11,778 bases of DNA from Bacillota bacterium (GCA_023417975.1 JAEZDX010000496.1:1-11778), one strand, 5' to 3'; positions 1 to 5,704 are shown, counted from the stretch's first letter. Numbers and translations are program-made. The notes: generated by a model not told the origin, from the sequence alone.

Positions 1-1138
1 GAACAACGGTAGCCAAGGGTAATAGAATAGTGAATTTACGCAAGCCATCCAAAGTAAGTGGGACCAAAGATGGGTCGTTGATAAAAAGGGAAACCCAAAA
101 ATCCGGGAAGATTTGAATCAGAGTAAGCCCCACCAATAAGAGTACTGCATTCCATGATAGTGCTAACTTAAATACTGTAAATGTTCTACTATAATTTTTC
201 TTTGCAAAGTTATATCCTGCAATAGGTTGTAAACCCTGTCCAACACCATGTATAGGCATTAAAAAAATCACTAGAATAGAATTTATTGCAGTCATCGCAC
301 CTATGGACAATTCTCCTCCATGTAGTGCCAGCGAGTAATTTCCTACGAGTTGCGCAATGCTTATTGAAAGCTGATTAGTAAAAGGAACAATCCCAATTTT
401 TATAATTGATTTGAGTATTGATAGAACTGGGCGAAACATGGCTCTTGACAGTCTTAAATATGCTTGCCTGCTTATAAAATATCCAAAACCTATTGAGGTA
501 ACGACAACCTGAGATATGACGGTAGCGATTGCCGCACCGGCAATTCCCATGTTTAAACCAAATATGAGAACCGCATCTAAAAGGATATTTACAATACACC
601 CGATCAATGTAATTACAGCAGATAAAGTTGGTCGTCCATCAGCCCTTATAATGGTCGGTAATGCAAAGCTGAACATATTAAAAATGGTTCCTAAGACTAT
701 GATTGAAATATAGTTGTCAGCATAAGGCTGGGATTGGCCTGTGATACCAAGCAATCCAAAAATTTGTTGCTTAAAGATAAAAAACATAACGGTGATTAAC
801 AAACTAATAATGGTAACATAAGTCAAGGCATTTCCTGCTGTTTTTTCTGCCGCTTCTTTTTGCTTTTCGCCAAGTCGAATAGATATGCTTGAACTGGCAC
901 CAACGGCGATTAAGGCCGTTATTGCCAGAATAATTGTTGTTATTGGCATGGTATACCCTATACCCGTTAAAGCTAATGCTCCGACCCCTTCTATATGGCC
1001 GATATAAATCCGATCAACTACCTGATATAAGGAATTTACAATCAATCCAAGTACAGTAGGAATAGAATACTGTGCCAACAGTATTCCAATTGGTTTTTGT
1101 TCCAGATCATCGATTTTTCCTGTTTTTTTTGCTTCCAT
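1..1138 (-). CDS. MATE family efflux transporter (3' end outside window)
   Basis: Multidrug and toxin extrusion (MATE) transporter, an inner-membrane antiporter that exports cationic or aromatic compounds using a Na+ or H+ gradient (family knowledge). The frame is open from the ATG at 1138 to the window edge, giving about 379 residues of a family usually near 450, so the last membrane segments are missing. The visible protein is a series of hydrophobic helices. It contains MATE-like stretches such as IRADGRPTLSA in the first half and GLQPIAGYNFAKKNY in the second, resembling the MepA/DinF branch. The start is supported by AAGGAG (complement of 1148-1153), 9 nt upstream. It lies downstream of the methyltransferase gene on the same strand and has its own copy of the shared Rrf2-type operator at 1210-1238. 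Substrate cannot be read from sequence. The family call is firm; MepA versus another branch is a guess. Confidence 0.9.
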   Translation of the reverse strand, partial: MEAKKTGKIDDLEQKPIGILLAQYSIPTVLGLIVNSLYQVVDRIYIGHIEGVGALALTGIGYTMPITTIILAITALIAVGASSSISIRLGEKQKEAAEKTAGNALTYVTIISLLITVMFFIFKQQIFGLLGITGQSQPYADNYISIIVLGTIFNMFSFALPTIIRADGRPTLSAVITLIGCIVNILLDAVLIFGLNMGIAGAAIATVISQVVVTSIGFGYFISRQAYLRLSRAMFRPVLSILKSIIKIGIVPFTNQLSISIAQLVGNYSLALHGGELSIGAMTAINSILVIFLMPIHGVGQGLQPIAGYNFAKKNYSRTFTVFKLALSWNAVLLLVGLTLIQIFPDFWVSLFINDPSLVPLTLDGLRKFTILLPLATVV

Positions 1139-1199
1139 AATTCACTTCTCCTTTTTACTTAGCTTGATGTTCTACGATGCTGAGAAGGTATAAGACTCT

Positions 1200-1266
1200 T
1201 ATGAAATACAATACAGACTGTAAATGTCTATAATTGTTTTAAAAATGAGCAGTTAAAACTAGCTAC
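1200..1266. repeat. Approx. 67-bp direct repeat, copy A
   Basis: This stretch matches 1872-1938 at roughly 85% by eye, in the same orientation. The match includes the operator, an AAAATGAGCAGT block and the terminator-side ACTA(G/C)CTAC. The two copies bracket the methyltransferase gene, which suggests duplication of a promoter-operator-terminator cassette. Confidence 0.7.
1210..1238 (-). promoter_or_regulatory. Rrf2-type operator copy 1 (MATE leader)
   Basis: One of three aligned copies of a 29-bp element. Its core TACAGACTGTA is a perfect dyad around a central A, followed by the conserved TCTATAATT block. The sites at 1882-1910 and 2356-2384 match it at 23 of 29 positions. It sits about 70 bp before the MATE start codon. 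By register with the rrf2 promoter the -10 would be AACAAT on the minus strand, a poor match, so an independent promoter here is uncertain. Binding by the nearby Rrf2 protein is inferred. Confidence 0.65.
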
Positions 1267-1277
1267 TTTTTAACTGC
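1241..1277 (-). terminator. Rho-independent terminator of the methyltransferase gene
   Basis: On the minus strand GCAGTTAAAA pairs perfectly with TTTTAACTGC across a 9-nt loop (plus 1249-1277). It is followed by TCATTTTTAAAA. The stop codon of the methyltransferase gene (1263-1265) lies in the loop. The hairpin directly abuts the MATE operator copy, so MATE is probably not expressed only by read-through. Confidence 0.6.
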
Positions 1278-1859
1278 CAGTACAGTATAAATAGCATCAT
1301 TAATTTTAGTATTTTTCACAATTTCAAAGCCAAGTGATGACAATGCTTTCTCCAGTTCCTTAGATCCAATACGAATGGATATTGGAGGCCCTTCCACTAT
1401 CAGGTCATCCTTTTCATACTCCAGACATAACAGGTGTCCTCCTGATTTTAGTACATTAAATATATTTGACAGTGCTTTTGTCAGTGAACTTACTTCGTGG
1501 AGTATTAAGGATGCCATAACAAAATCAATACTGTGATCTTCAATGCTTAAGTTTTCAATAAAATCTTGCATCAATTCAATATTAGTAAGTCCTTTTTCCT
1601 TAGCCTTATCTTCTATAATGCTGAGCATACGCCTATCAGGATCCATTGCGTACACTTTGTTAGAGGTATTTTCTGCCATAGGAATTGTAAAAAAACCTGT
1701 GCCAGCACCGATATCCAGTAGAGTATGACTTTTTTCAATTGGCATTTGGCTAATAAGTGTTTCAGGCGGTATGAGACGATCCCTCTGCCTACTATCTAAA
1801 AAGGCAATTTTGCTTAAAAACTTTTGATCCATGTGGTTGTGATGATGGTTGTGATTCAT
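1263..1859 (-). CDS. Class I SAM-dependent methyltransferase with His-rich N-terminus
   Basis: A 198-residue cytoplasmic methyltransferase of the UbiE/Methyltransf_11 type. Motif I, DIGAGTG, is at residues 49-55; the acidic adenosine-binding residue is near D73 (AMDPD); the motif IV/V region is SIDFVMASLILHE around 110-121. The start chosen is the ATG at 1859, because a perfect AGGAGG (complement of 1867-1872) sits 7 nt upstream; a longer frame from 1883 would begin inside the operator. The N-terminus is unusual, with five histidines between residues 3 and 9, which could bind a metal. Only one cysteine (C145) is present, which argues against an ArsM-type arsenite methyltransferase. It lies between an Rrf2 regulator and a MATE pump, with its own operator copy. 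The methyl acceptor is unknown. Fold confidence is high; role is open. Confidence 0.88.
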   Translation of the reverse strand: MNHNHHHNHMDQKFLSKIAFLDSRQRDRLIPPETLISQMPIEKSHTLLDIGAGTGFFTIPMAENTSNKVYAMDPDRRMLSIIEDKAKEKGLTNIELMQDFIENLSIEDHSIDFVMASLILHEVSSLTKALSNIFNVLKSGGHLLCLEYEKDDLIVEGPPISIRIGSKELEKALSSLGFEIVKNTKINDAIYTVLAVKK

Positions 1860-1871
1860 AATAAAACCTCC

Positions 1872-1938
1872 TATAAAATACAATGCAGACTGTAATTATC
1901 TATAATTATGTTAAAAAATGAGCAGTAAAACTACCTAC
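1872..1938. repeat. Approx. 67-bp direct repeat, copy B
   Basis: Second copy of the repeat at 1200-1266. It starts just upstream of the methyltransferase ribosome binding site and runs into the terminator region of the Rrf2 gene. Differences are scattered substitutions plus one compensating one-base insertion and deletion around the A-tract and the CAGT(T)AAAA segment. Confidence 0.7.
1882..1910 (-). promoter_or_regulatory. Rrf2-type operator copy 2 with -10 box (methyltransferase)
   Basis: Same 29-bp element as the other two copies, with one half-site change (TGCAG instead of TACAG). In the register of the rrf2 promoter the minus-strand -10 is CATAAT at 1905-1910. No good -35 is seen 17 bp upstream (TAGTTT). 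The element ends 9 bp before the AGGAGG of the methyltransferase gene, well placed to control it. Confidence 0.65.
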
Positions 1939-1956
1939 GCTCTTAGCTCATTTTTT
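1913..1956 (-). terminator. Bidirectional-type terminator after rrf2
   Basis: AAAAAATGAGC at 1913-1923 pairs perfectly with GCTCATTTTTT at 1946-1956, an 11-bp stem with a 22-nt loop. Read on the minus strand it begins at the rrf2 stop codon and ends in a T-rich arm. The long loop makes it weaker than a textbook terminator. Confidence 0.5.
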
Positions 1957-2335
1957 AGAAAATGTCGCAGATACGTTTTTCTTTAAGTTCCTTCACCATT
2001 TTCTCTTCGGCATCTCTCATAACCTTTTCTATGTGACAAGCTTTATTATCGCCCATTTCACAAGTAAAAAGTGATCCACTGCCTTCAATGGCTTGAATGA
2101 CATCGTAAAAGCTTATTTCCGTCTTTGGCTTACGAAGACTATAACCTCCATTTAATCCTGGTGTAGACTGAATAAGGTCAGCCTTTACTAATTGAGTTAG
2201 TATCTTGGACAGGTAAGTAGGTGATATATTCATGTGGCTAGCTAAAGGTTGTAGGCTTAAGTTTTCTTTACCTTCTTGCTTAACTAAATATGCCATTATA
2301 TGCAAAGCATAATTGGTTGCTTTTGTATATTTCAT
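1955..2335 (-). CDS. Rrf2-family transcriptional regulator
   Basis: A 126-residue one-component DNA-binding regulator. The N-terminal winged helix begins MKYTKATNYALHIMAYL, and the recognition region is near residues 27-50 (LASHMNISPTYLSKIL), followed by the family wing signature GGYSL at 63-67. Cysteines are at 92, 100 and 123. C92 and C100 fall where NsrR/IscR-type proteins bind an Fe-S cluster, but the third ligand expected near 104-106 is absent (C100 is followed by H101, and 106 is Met). It may therefore be a thiol sensor, bind an atypical cluster, or be a cluster-less member. The start at 2335 follows GGAGGAGA; an upstream in-frame extension would run through the operator and promoter and is rejected. 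The gene has the strongest promoter of the three-gene cluster with the operator just downstream of the -10, so autorepression is likely. Confidence 0.9.
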   Translation of the reverse strand: MKYTKATNYALHIMAYLVKQEGKENLSLQPLASHMNISPTYLSKILTQLVKADLIQSTPGLNGGYSLRKPKTEISFYDVIQAIEGSGSLFTCEMGDNKACHIEKVMRDAEEKMVKELKEKRICDIF

Positions 2336-2355
2336 AGTATCTCCTCCGCAAAGAT

Positions 2356-2407
2356 AATACAGACTGTATTTATCTATAATTATACTGGATAGATTTTGTT
2401 GTGTCAA
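2356..2407 (-). promoter_or_regulatory. rrf2 promoter with Rrf2-type operator copy 3
   Basis: Minus-strand consensus sigma-A promoter: TTGACA (complement of 2402-2407), a 17-bp spacer, and TATAAT (complement of 2379-2384). Immediately downstream lies a perfect 15-bp dyad, AATACAGACTGTATT, at 2356-2370, centred on A2363. It covers about +1 to +16, so a bound protein would block transcription initiation. The dyad is the clearest of the three operator copies. Confidence 0.8.
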
Positions 2408-2780
2408 TAATAATTTTATATATACATATCGGGCACAATATCATATTAAATTTTTGCTGAAGAAACCAGTAATAATATAGTACTTTTAAAAAATGTAGAT
2501 AAGGTGCTTACTTTTATGAAGAAGGATTTTGAAAGTCATAAGCTTAGTAACAAGAGAAACAATAAATAAGTTGGATAATATATGGATTTCTAGATATAAA
2601 AAATCGCACTTGCAACTGATACAGTGAACCGTATCATAAGTGACGTGTACCTTTTTGAAACCGTTGATATCAGTAACTTTAAGTGAAAGATAGTGATTAT
2701 GTTAAGAAGGAAAAGTCTAGCTTAGTAGTATTTATTCATTCGTTCATCTACAATTTCTTTACCAATAAACTATTTCAGAA
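2408..2780. other. Intergenic region with possible decayed coding scraps
   Basis: No complete gene is supported here. Two short plus-strand open stretches read like coding sequence but have no start signal: about 2450-2569, ending FMKKDFESHKLSNKRNNK and stop, and 2600-2686, ending DVYLFETVDISNFK and stop. An inverted repeat, TGATAC at 2617-2622 and GTATCA at 2631-2636, lies inside the second. They may be remains of a lost gene or chance in A/T-rich DNA. No family is recognised. Confidence 0.25.
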
Positions 2781-2834
2781 AGTCCTATGATATAATGACT
2801 TAAACAAATGAACTATTAATACAATTCATCTACA
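2743..2834 (+). promoter_or_regulatory. Promoter and repeat elements upstream of the ArsR-type gene
   Basis: TATAAT at 2791-2796 is a good -10; no convincing -35 is seen 17 bp upstream. The 10-mer TTCATCTACA occurs twice, at 2743-2752 and 2825-2834, on either side of the -10. An inverted pair, ATGAA at 2808-2812 and TTCAT at 2825-2829, lies downstream of the -10, where an ArsR-family autorepressor would be expected to bind. The operator role is inferred. Confidence 0.45.
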
Positions 2835-2848
2835 GAAGGAGTTCAAAA

Positions 2849-3202
2849 ATGAATGAATTTGATGAGCTTTTAGAGTTATTAAAAGAATTTAAAGAGTCCC
2901 AAAAAGCATTAATAGCCATAGGGGATGAAACAAGACAATTAATCATAAGTACGTTACTCTTGAGTGATTGCAGGGGAATAAGAGTAGGTGATATTGCAAA
3001 GAAGGCTAAGCTTTCAAGACCATCTGTGTCCCATCATTTACAAATATTAAAGAATGCAAATATGATAAGTGTACGAAAAGAAGGAACAAGGAATTATTAC
3101 TATTTGGATGCAAGGGAAAATGAACTAAACAAGATAATAAAACTTTTTGATCATGTAAATTCAATTATGAAGTCCGCACCTGATAGAAGAGATGATTTTT
3201 AA
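2849..3202 (+). CDS. ArsR-type winged-helix transcriptional regulator
   Basis: A 117-residue regulator with the ArsR/SmtB fold. An N-terminal helical segment is followed by the helix-turn-helix VGDIAKKAKLSRPSVSHHLQ (about residues 46-65) and a beta-wing near 72-86 (MISVRKEGTRNYYYL). The metal-binding ELCVCDL-type motif of classic arsenic or cadmium sensors is absent: the equivalent region reads LLLSDCRGIRVGDIA with a single cysteine (C41). Direct metal sensing at that site is therefore unlikely. The ATG at 2849 is preceded by GAAGGAG (2835-2841). The nitroreductase gene starts 54 bp after the stop on the same strand, so the two are probably co-transcribed and the regulator probably controls both. 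The inducer is unknown. Confidence 0.9.
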   Translation: MNEFDELLELLKEFKESQKALIAIGDETRQLIISTLLLSDCRGIRVGDIAKKAKLSRPSVSHHLQILKNANMISVRKEGTRNYYYLDARENELNKIIKLFDHVNSIMKSAPDRRDDF

Positions 3203-3256
3203 AAAAGAGGAGTAATAAAATAGAAAAATAAAATCAGCGTTATTGGAGGAATAAGA

Positions 3257-4036
3257 TTGGATAAGCAGTCAGATGTTAAGATTGATTTGGAAAAATGTGT
3301 TGGATGCGGGAAGTGTGTAAAAGACTGTCCAGAATATAATATTGTGATGGAAAATAAGAAAGCGGACATAAAAAAAAGCAGATGTCTTAAGTGCGGTCAT
3401 TGCGTAGCTATTTGTCCAAGAAATGCAGTTAGTATACCAGAATATGATGAGAAGGAAATTATATCTATAAGAGAAGAAGACAAACTTAATGCTGACACTC
3501 TATTAAGAGTAATAAAAGGTGGACGATCAATTAGAAGGTTTAAAGATATTCCAGTAGAGATAGAGAAACTTCAGCAGATTATTGAAGCGGGACGTTATAC
3601 TGCAACTGCTAGTAATTCACAGGATGTTTCTTATATTGTAATAACAGAAAAGAATAAGGAAATTGAAAGAGAAGCTGTAAAGTTATTAAGAGTCCTAAAA
3701 AAGCCACTAGGACTATTTTTGCCAATTGTAAGGTCATCTAATGTAGATGATGAATTCTTTTTTAAGGATGCTCCAGCCATAATTGTTATTTTATCAAATA
3801 ATAAAGTTAATGGTGCTTTAGCTGCTTCTAATATGGAATTAATGGCAGAAGCTTTAGGACTTGGTACATTGTACAGTGGATTTTTTACTGCTGCAGTAAA
3901 TATAAGCTCAAAACTCAGAAGGATGTTAAACATGGAAAAAGGTCAAAAGGTTGTGACTACCATGGTGATTGGATATCCTAATGTGAAATATATACGAACT
4001 GCGCCAAGAAAAAAGGCTGTAGTTAAATTCGTGTAG
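3257..4036 (+). CDS. Nitroreductase with N-terminal 2[4Fe-4S] ferredoxin domain
   Basis: A 259-residue fusion flavoprotein. The N-terminal ferredoxin domain has two complete cluster motifs, C14-x2-C17-x2-C20-x3-C24-P and C43-x2-C46-x2-C49-x3-C53-P. A nitroreductase domain follows from about residue 85, with the FMN-phosphate-binding start GRSIRRF (89-95) and the later SNMELMAEALGLGTLYSGFF segment typical of the fold. Such proteins are expected to pass low-potential electrons from the clusters to FMN and reduce nitro compounds, quinones or a physiological acceptor; the true substrate is unknown. The start is a TTG at 3257, chosen because GGAGG at 3245-3249 lies 7 nt upstream and no ATG fits. 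It follows the ArsR-type gene. An unused GAGGAG-like sequence at about 3207-3212 lies in the gap. Confidence 0.9.
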   Translation: MDKQSDVKIDLEKCVGCGKCVKDCPEYNIVMENKKADIKKSRCLKCGHCVAICPRNAVSIPEYDEKEIISIREEDKLNADTLLRVIKGGRSIRRFKDIPVEIEKLQQIIEAGRYTATASNSQDVSYIVITEKNKEIEREAVKLLRVLKKPLGLFLPIVRSSNVDDEFFFKDAPAIIVILSNNKVNGALAASNMELMAEALGLGTLYSGFFTAAVNISSKLRRMLNMEKGQKVVTTMVIGYPNVKYIRTAPRKKAVVKFV

Positions 4037-4042
4037 ATTATG

Positions 4043-4064
4043 AGTGGGGCGATTTTGCCCCACT
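4043..4064 (+). terminator. GC-rich hairpin after nitroreductase, weak terminator
   Basis: AGTGGGGC at 4043-4050 pairs perfectly with GCCCCACT at 4057-4064 across the loop GATTTT, 7 bp after the nitroreductase stop. The tail ATTGTAAC is not a T-tract, so it may act as a 3'-end stabiliser or a weak terminator between convergent genes. Confidence 0.5.
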
Positions 4065-4081
4065 ATTGTAACAGGTACCGT

Positions 4082-4837
4082 TCATTCATTGGAATCTATT
4101 ATCTCTTTCAGAGTAACATTCCGGTTAATAAATCTAGCTTTACTTCTTTCATTTTTAAGCCTGATAGCATTCTTTGGACAATTGTTGGTACAGGCTAAAC
4201 ACTGCTGACAATTACCATTAAAAACTGGTTTCTCATCTACAACAATATTATTTACCGGACATACCTTCTCACAAACTTTGCAGCCTATACATGTATTTTC
4301 TACACTAAAATTTTTATCAAATTCTGTATTAGCCTGATGGGAACTGATTTTATCAATTAAACCTTCAAGAAATCTCATTGGAGCAGTGTGTTTATGAACG
4401 TATTCCTTGCTTTCTGTAATATCTTTGATTATTAACTCAAGATTTTTTTCTATATTTTTCTTAGGCTCTTTTTTAATCTCTTTATCCATGTTAAATGCAG
4501 GGAGATAGTTGTCCACCATAAGTATATCGTTAATATAAGAAAACTTGATTCCATTCCTTTTTCCTATTTCTAAAAGATGACTTATAACAGGTCCGGAAAA
4601 AGCTCCGTAAGATGTAACTGCAAAAATATAATTACTTTTTAACTTAGCTTTGTTTAAAAATTCTTCCACAATTTTAGGAACTTTTCCATAATAAGTTGGA
4701 AAAACAATTCCGATTTTTTCATCTTCAATTTCAAACTGTTCCGCTTTGATTAACTTAGGAATAGAATAGCTTTCACCACCAATTTTCTTTGTCACATATA
4801 AATTGTTTCCTGTTGCTGTAAAATATAATACTTTCAT
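4082..4837 (-). CDS. EFR1-type flavodoxin-ferredoxin fusion protein
   Basis: A 251-residue cytoplasmic electron-transfer protein. The N-terminal flavodoxin-like domain begins MKVLYFTATGNN, with the T-x-T-G-N loop that binds FMN phosphate. A second flavin-loop region lies around TSYGAFSG (75-82). The C-terminal ferredoxin domain has C183-x2-C186-x2-C189-x3-C193-P and C210-x2-C213-x2-C216-x3-C220-P, both intact. This layout matches the EFR1 family, common in clostridia, whose partners are mostly unassigned. The start is the ATG at 4837, 6 nt after AGGAG (complement of 4844-4848); a longer frame to 4981 would cross its own promoter and overlap the divergent tetR gene. It is transcribed divergently from the TetR-family gene, which probably regulates it. 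It converges with the ferredoxin-nitroreductase gene, but a functional link between them is only inferred. Confidence 0.9.
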   Translation of the reverse strand: MKVLYFTATGNNLYVTKKIGGESYSIPKLIKAEQFEIEDEKIGIVFPTYYGKVPKIVEEFLNKAKLKSNYIFAVTSYGAFSGPVISHLLEIGKRNGIKFSYINDILMVDNYLPAFNMDKEIKKEPKKNIEKNLELIIKDITESKEYVHKHTAPMRFLEGLIDKISSHQANTEFDKNFSVENTCIGCKVCEKVCPVNNIVVDEKPVFNGNCQQCLACTNNCPKNAIRLKNERSKARFINRNVTLKEIIDSNE

Positions 4838-4864
4838 AGTATGCTCCTTTAATAGGCGTTTCAC

Positions 4865-4893
4865 TTGTAACGCCATGATGGGTATAGTATAAT
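4865..4893 (+). promoter_or_regulatory. Promoter of the tetR-type gene
   Basis: TTGTAA at 4865-4870, a 17-bp spacer, then TATAAT at 4888-4893. The -35 is embedded in the inverted repeat at 4855-4874, so the repressor could control this promoter by steric block. Confidence 0.6.
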
Positions 4894-4914
4894 TTGAATA
4901 CAGAAATATTTCAA
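4886..4914 (-). promoter_or_regulatory. Promoter of the EFR1-type gene
   Basis: On the minus strand TTGAAA (complement of 4909-4914), a 17-bp spacer and TATACT (complement of 4886-4891) make a strong sigma-A promoter. Its -10 overlaps the -10 of the opposite tetR promoter, so the two would compete for polymerase. Confidence 0.7.
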
Positions 4915-4954
4915 TAGAATTCACTTGTGATGTTACAAAAGAGAGGATATTGAT

Positions 4955-5494
4955 ATGCCAAACAAATATAATGATGCCCAAAATAGGATTACTAAAGAAA
5001 GTATTTTTACTGCCCTTATGATTTTAATGGATAAAAAAAGCTTCAAGGATATATCTATTACTGAAGTAGCTAAAAAAGCTGGTGTTTCCAGGATGGCTTT
5101 CTACAGAAATTACAACATCTTAGAAGATGTTATCTGTATTCATCTTGATGAACTTTTCCTGGAATATTCTAAGCATGCTCTAAATAATCGTGATTTAGAT
5201 AGTTATGAAATTACGCGCTTGTTTTTTTATTACTTTAGAAAACATCAAGCTTTTATTACTAACTTAATTAACTCTAATTTAAGTAATTTAATATATGAGC
5301 GGGCTGTTGAGTTTCTTTATTCTTATTCCAAATCCATTACCTGTAACCAAAAGTGTTCTCCTGATGTTGAGAGATATAATATTTCTTTCATATCCGGTGG
5401 TTTTTATCATGTATTGATAGAGTGGAGCAAAGGCGGTATGAAAGAGAGTGATGAAGTTATGTCAGAGATGGTTTTTGGAGGGCTTATTAAATAA
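4955..5494 (+). CDS. TetR-family transcriptional regulator
   Basis: A 179-residue TetR/AcrR-type regulator. The N-terminal DNA-binding domain contains the helix-turn-helix SITEVAKKAGVSRMAFYRNY (residues 34-53), followed by an all-helical ligand/dimer domain ending near the C-terminus with SGGFYHVLIEWSKGGMKES. That ending resembles the TetR C-terminal domain of DhaS-like regulators in Firmicutes. The ATG at 4955 is preceded by AGAGG at 4942-4946. It is divergent from the EFR1-type gene across 117 bp holding overlapping promoters and paired TTCACTTGT boxes. The ligand is unknown. A weak inverted repeat (CCTCAT 5504-5509, ATGAGG 5524-5529) follows the stop but lacks a T-tract. Confidence 0.9.
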   Translation: MPNKYNDAQNRITKESIFTALMILMDKKSFKDISITEVAKKAGVSRMAFYRNYNILEDVICIHLDELFLEYSKHALNNRDLDSYEITRLFFYYFRKHQAFITNLINSNLSNLIYERAVEFLYSYSKSITCNQKCSPDVERYNISFISGGFYHVLIEWSKGGMKESDEVMSEMVFGGLIK

Positions 5495-5577
5495 TGTTTA
5501 ATTCCTCATAATTATAGAAAGAAATGAGGGAGATGGCATGTTGTTTCAAATAAACATATTTTCCTCCAATCGTAGTA

Positions 5578-5606
5578 TTGACAAATTAATTATAGGATGA
5601 TATCAT
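5578..5606 (+). promoter_or_regulatory. Promoter of the beta-glucoside PTS operon
   Basis: Perfect -35 TTGACA at 5578-5583, a 17-bp spacer and -10 TATCAT at 5601-5606. Transcription would start near 5613, giving a leader of about 160 nt that holds the CRE-like site and the first RAT/terminator switch. Confidence 0.8.
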
Positions 5607-5643
5607 TTAATCAAAATTGCACAGCAAATTTAATTAGGCCTAA

Positions 5644-5658
5644 ATGTAATCGTATTTT
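5644..5658 (+). promoter_or_regulatory. Possible CcpA (cre) site
   Basis: ATGTAATCGTATTTT matches the degenerate cre consensus WTGNAANCGNWNNCW at all fixed positions except the late C. It lies about 30-45 nt downstream of the predicted start, where CcpA could block elongation. It is also enclosed by an inverted repeat, TTGCACA at 5617-5623 and TGTGCAA at 5658-5664. A catabolite-repression site is expected for such operons, but this assignment is by motif only. Confidence 0.45.
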
Positions 5659-5676
5659 GTGCAAAAACATATATTT

Positions 5677-5704
5677 GGATTGTTACTCTCTTAGAGGCAT
5701 TACC
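5677..5704 (+). promoter_or_regulatory. RAT antiterminator element 1 (BglG/LicT binding)
   Basis: A 28-nt ribonucleic antiterminator starting GGATTGTTACT and ending GAGGCATTACC, with the GGATTGT and GGC...ACC halves expected for BglG/LicT targets. It overlaps the 5' arm of the terminator at 5686-5747, so binding of active LicT to the RNA would prevent terminator folding and allow transcription of the operon. Confidence 0.9.

Larger units (their letters stand above)
4855..4928. promoter_or_regulatory. Candidate TetR operators in the divergent region
   Basis: A 20-bp dyad with arms GGCGTT (4855-4860) and AACGCC (4869-4874) matches its own reverse complement at 16 of 20 positions. It overlaps the tetR -35 and lies in the EFR1 5' leader. 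The 9-mer TTCACTTGT inside it (4860-4868) recurs exactly at 4920-4928, upstream of the EFR1 -35. The two boxes frame the shared -10 region almost symmetrically, as expected for a divergently acting TetR-family regulator. Binding is inferred. Confidence 0.5.

Noticed and set aside
1191..1201. Perfect small dyad TAAGACTCTTA next to the MATE operator.
   Set aside because: Short, absent at the other two operator copies, and likely by chance.
1263..1859. Methyltransferase as an ArsM-type arsenite methyltransferase.
   Set aside because: ArsM needs several conserved cysteines; only one cysteine is present.
2335..2407. Longer N-terminal extension of the Rrf2 gene.
   Set aside because: It would run through the consensus promoter and operator; the internal ATG has a strong ribosome binding site and begins the typical MKYTKATNYAL family start.
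4838..4981. Longer N-terminal extension of the EFR1-type protein.
   Set aside because: It overlaps the divergent tetR start and both promoters; the ATG at 4837 has AGGAG and begins the flavodoxin strand.
5504..5529. Inverted repeat after the tetR gene as a terminator.
   Set aside because: Only 6 bp of pairing with a 14-nt loop and no T-tract.
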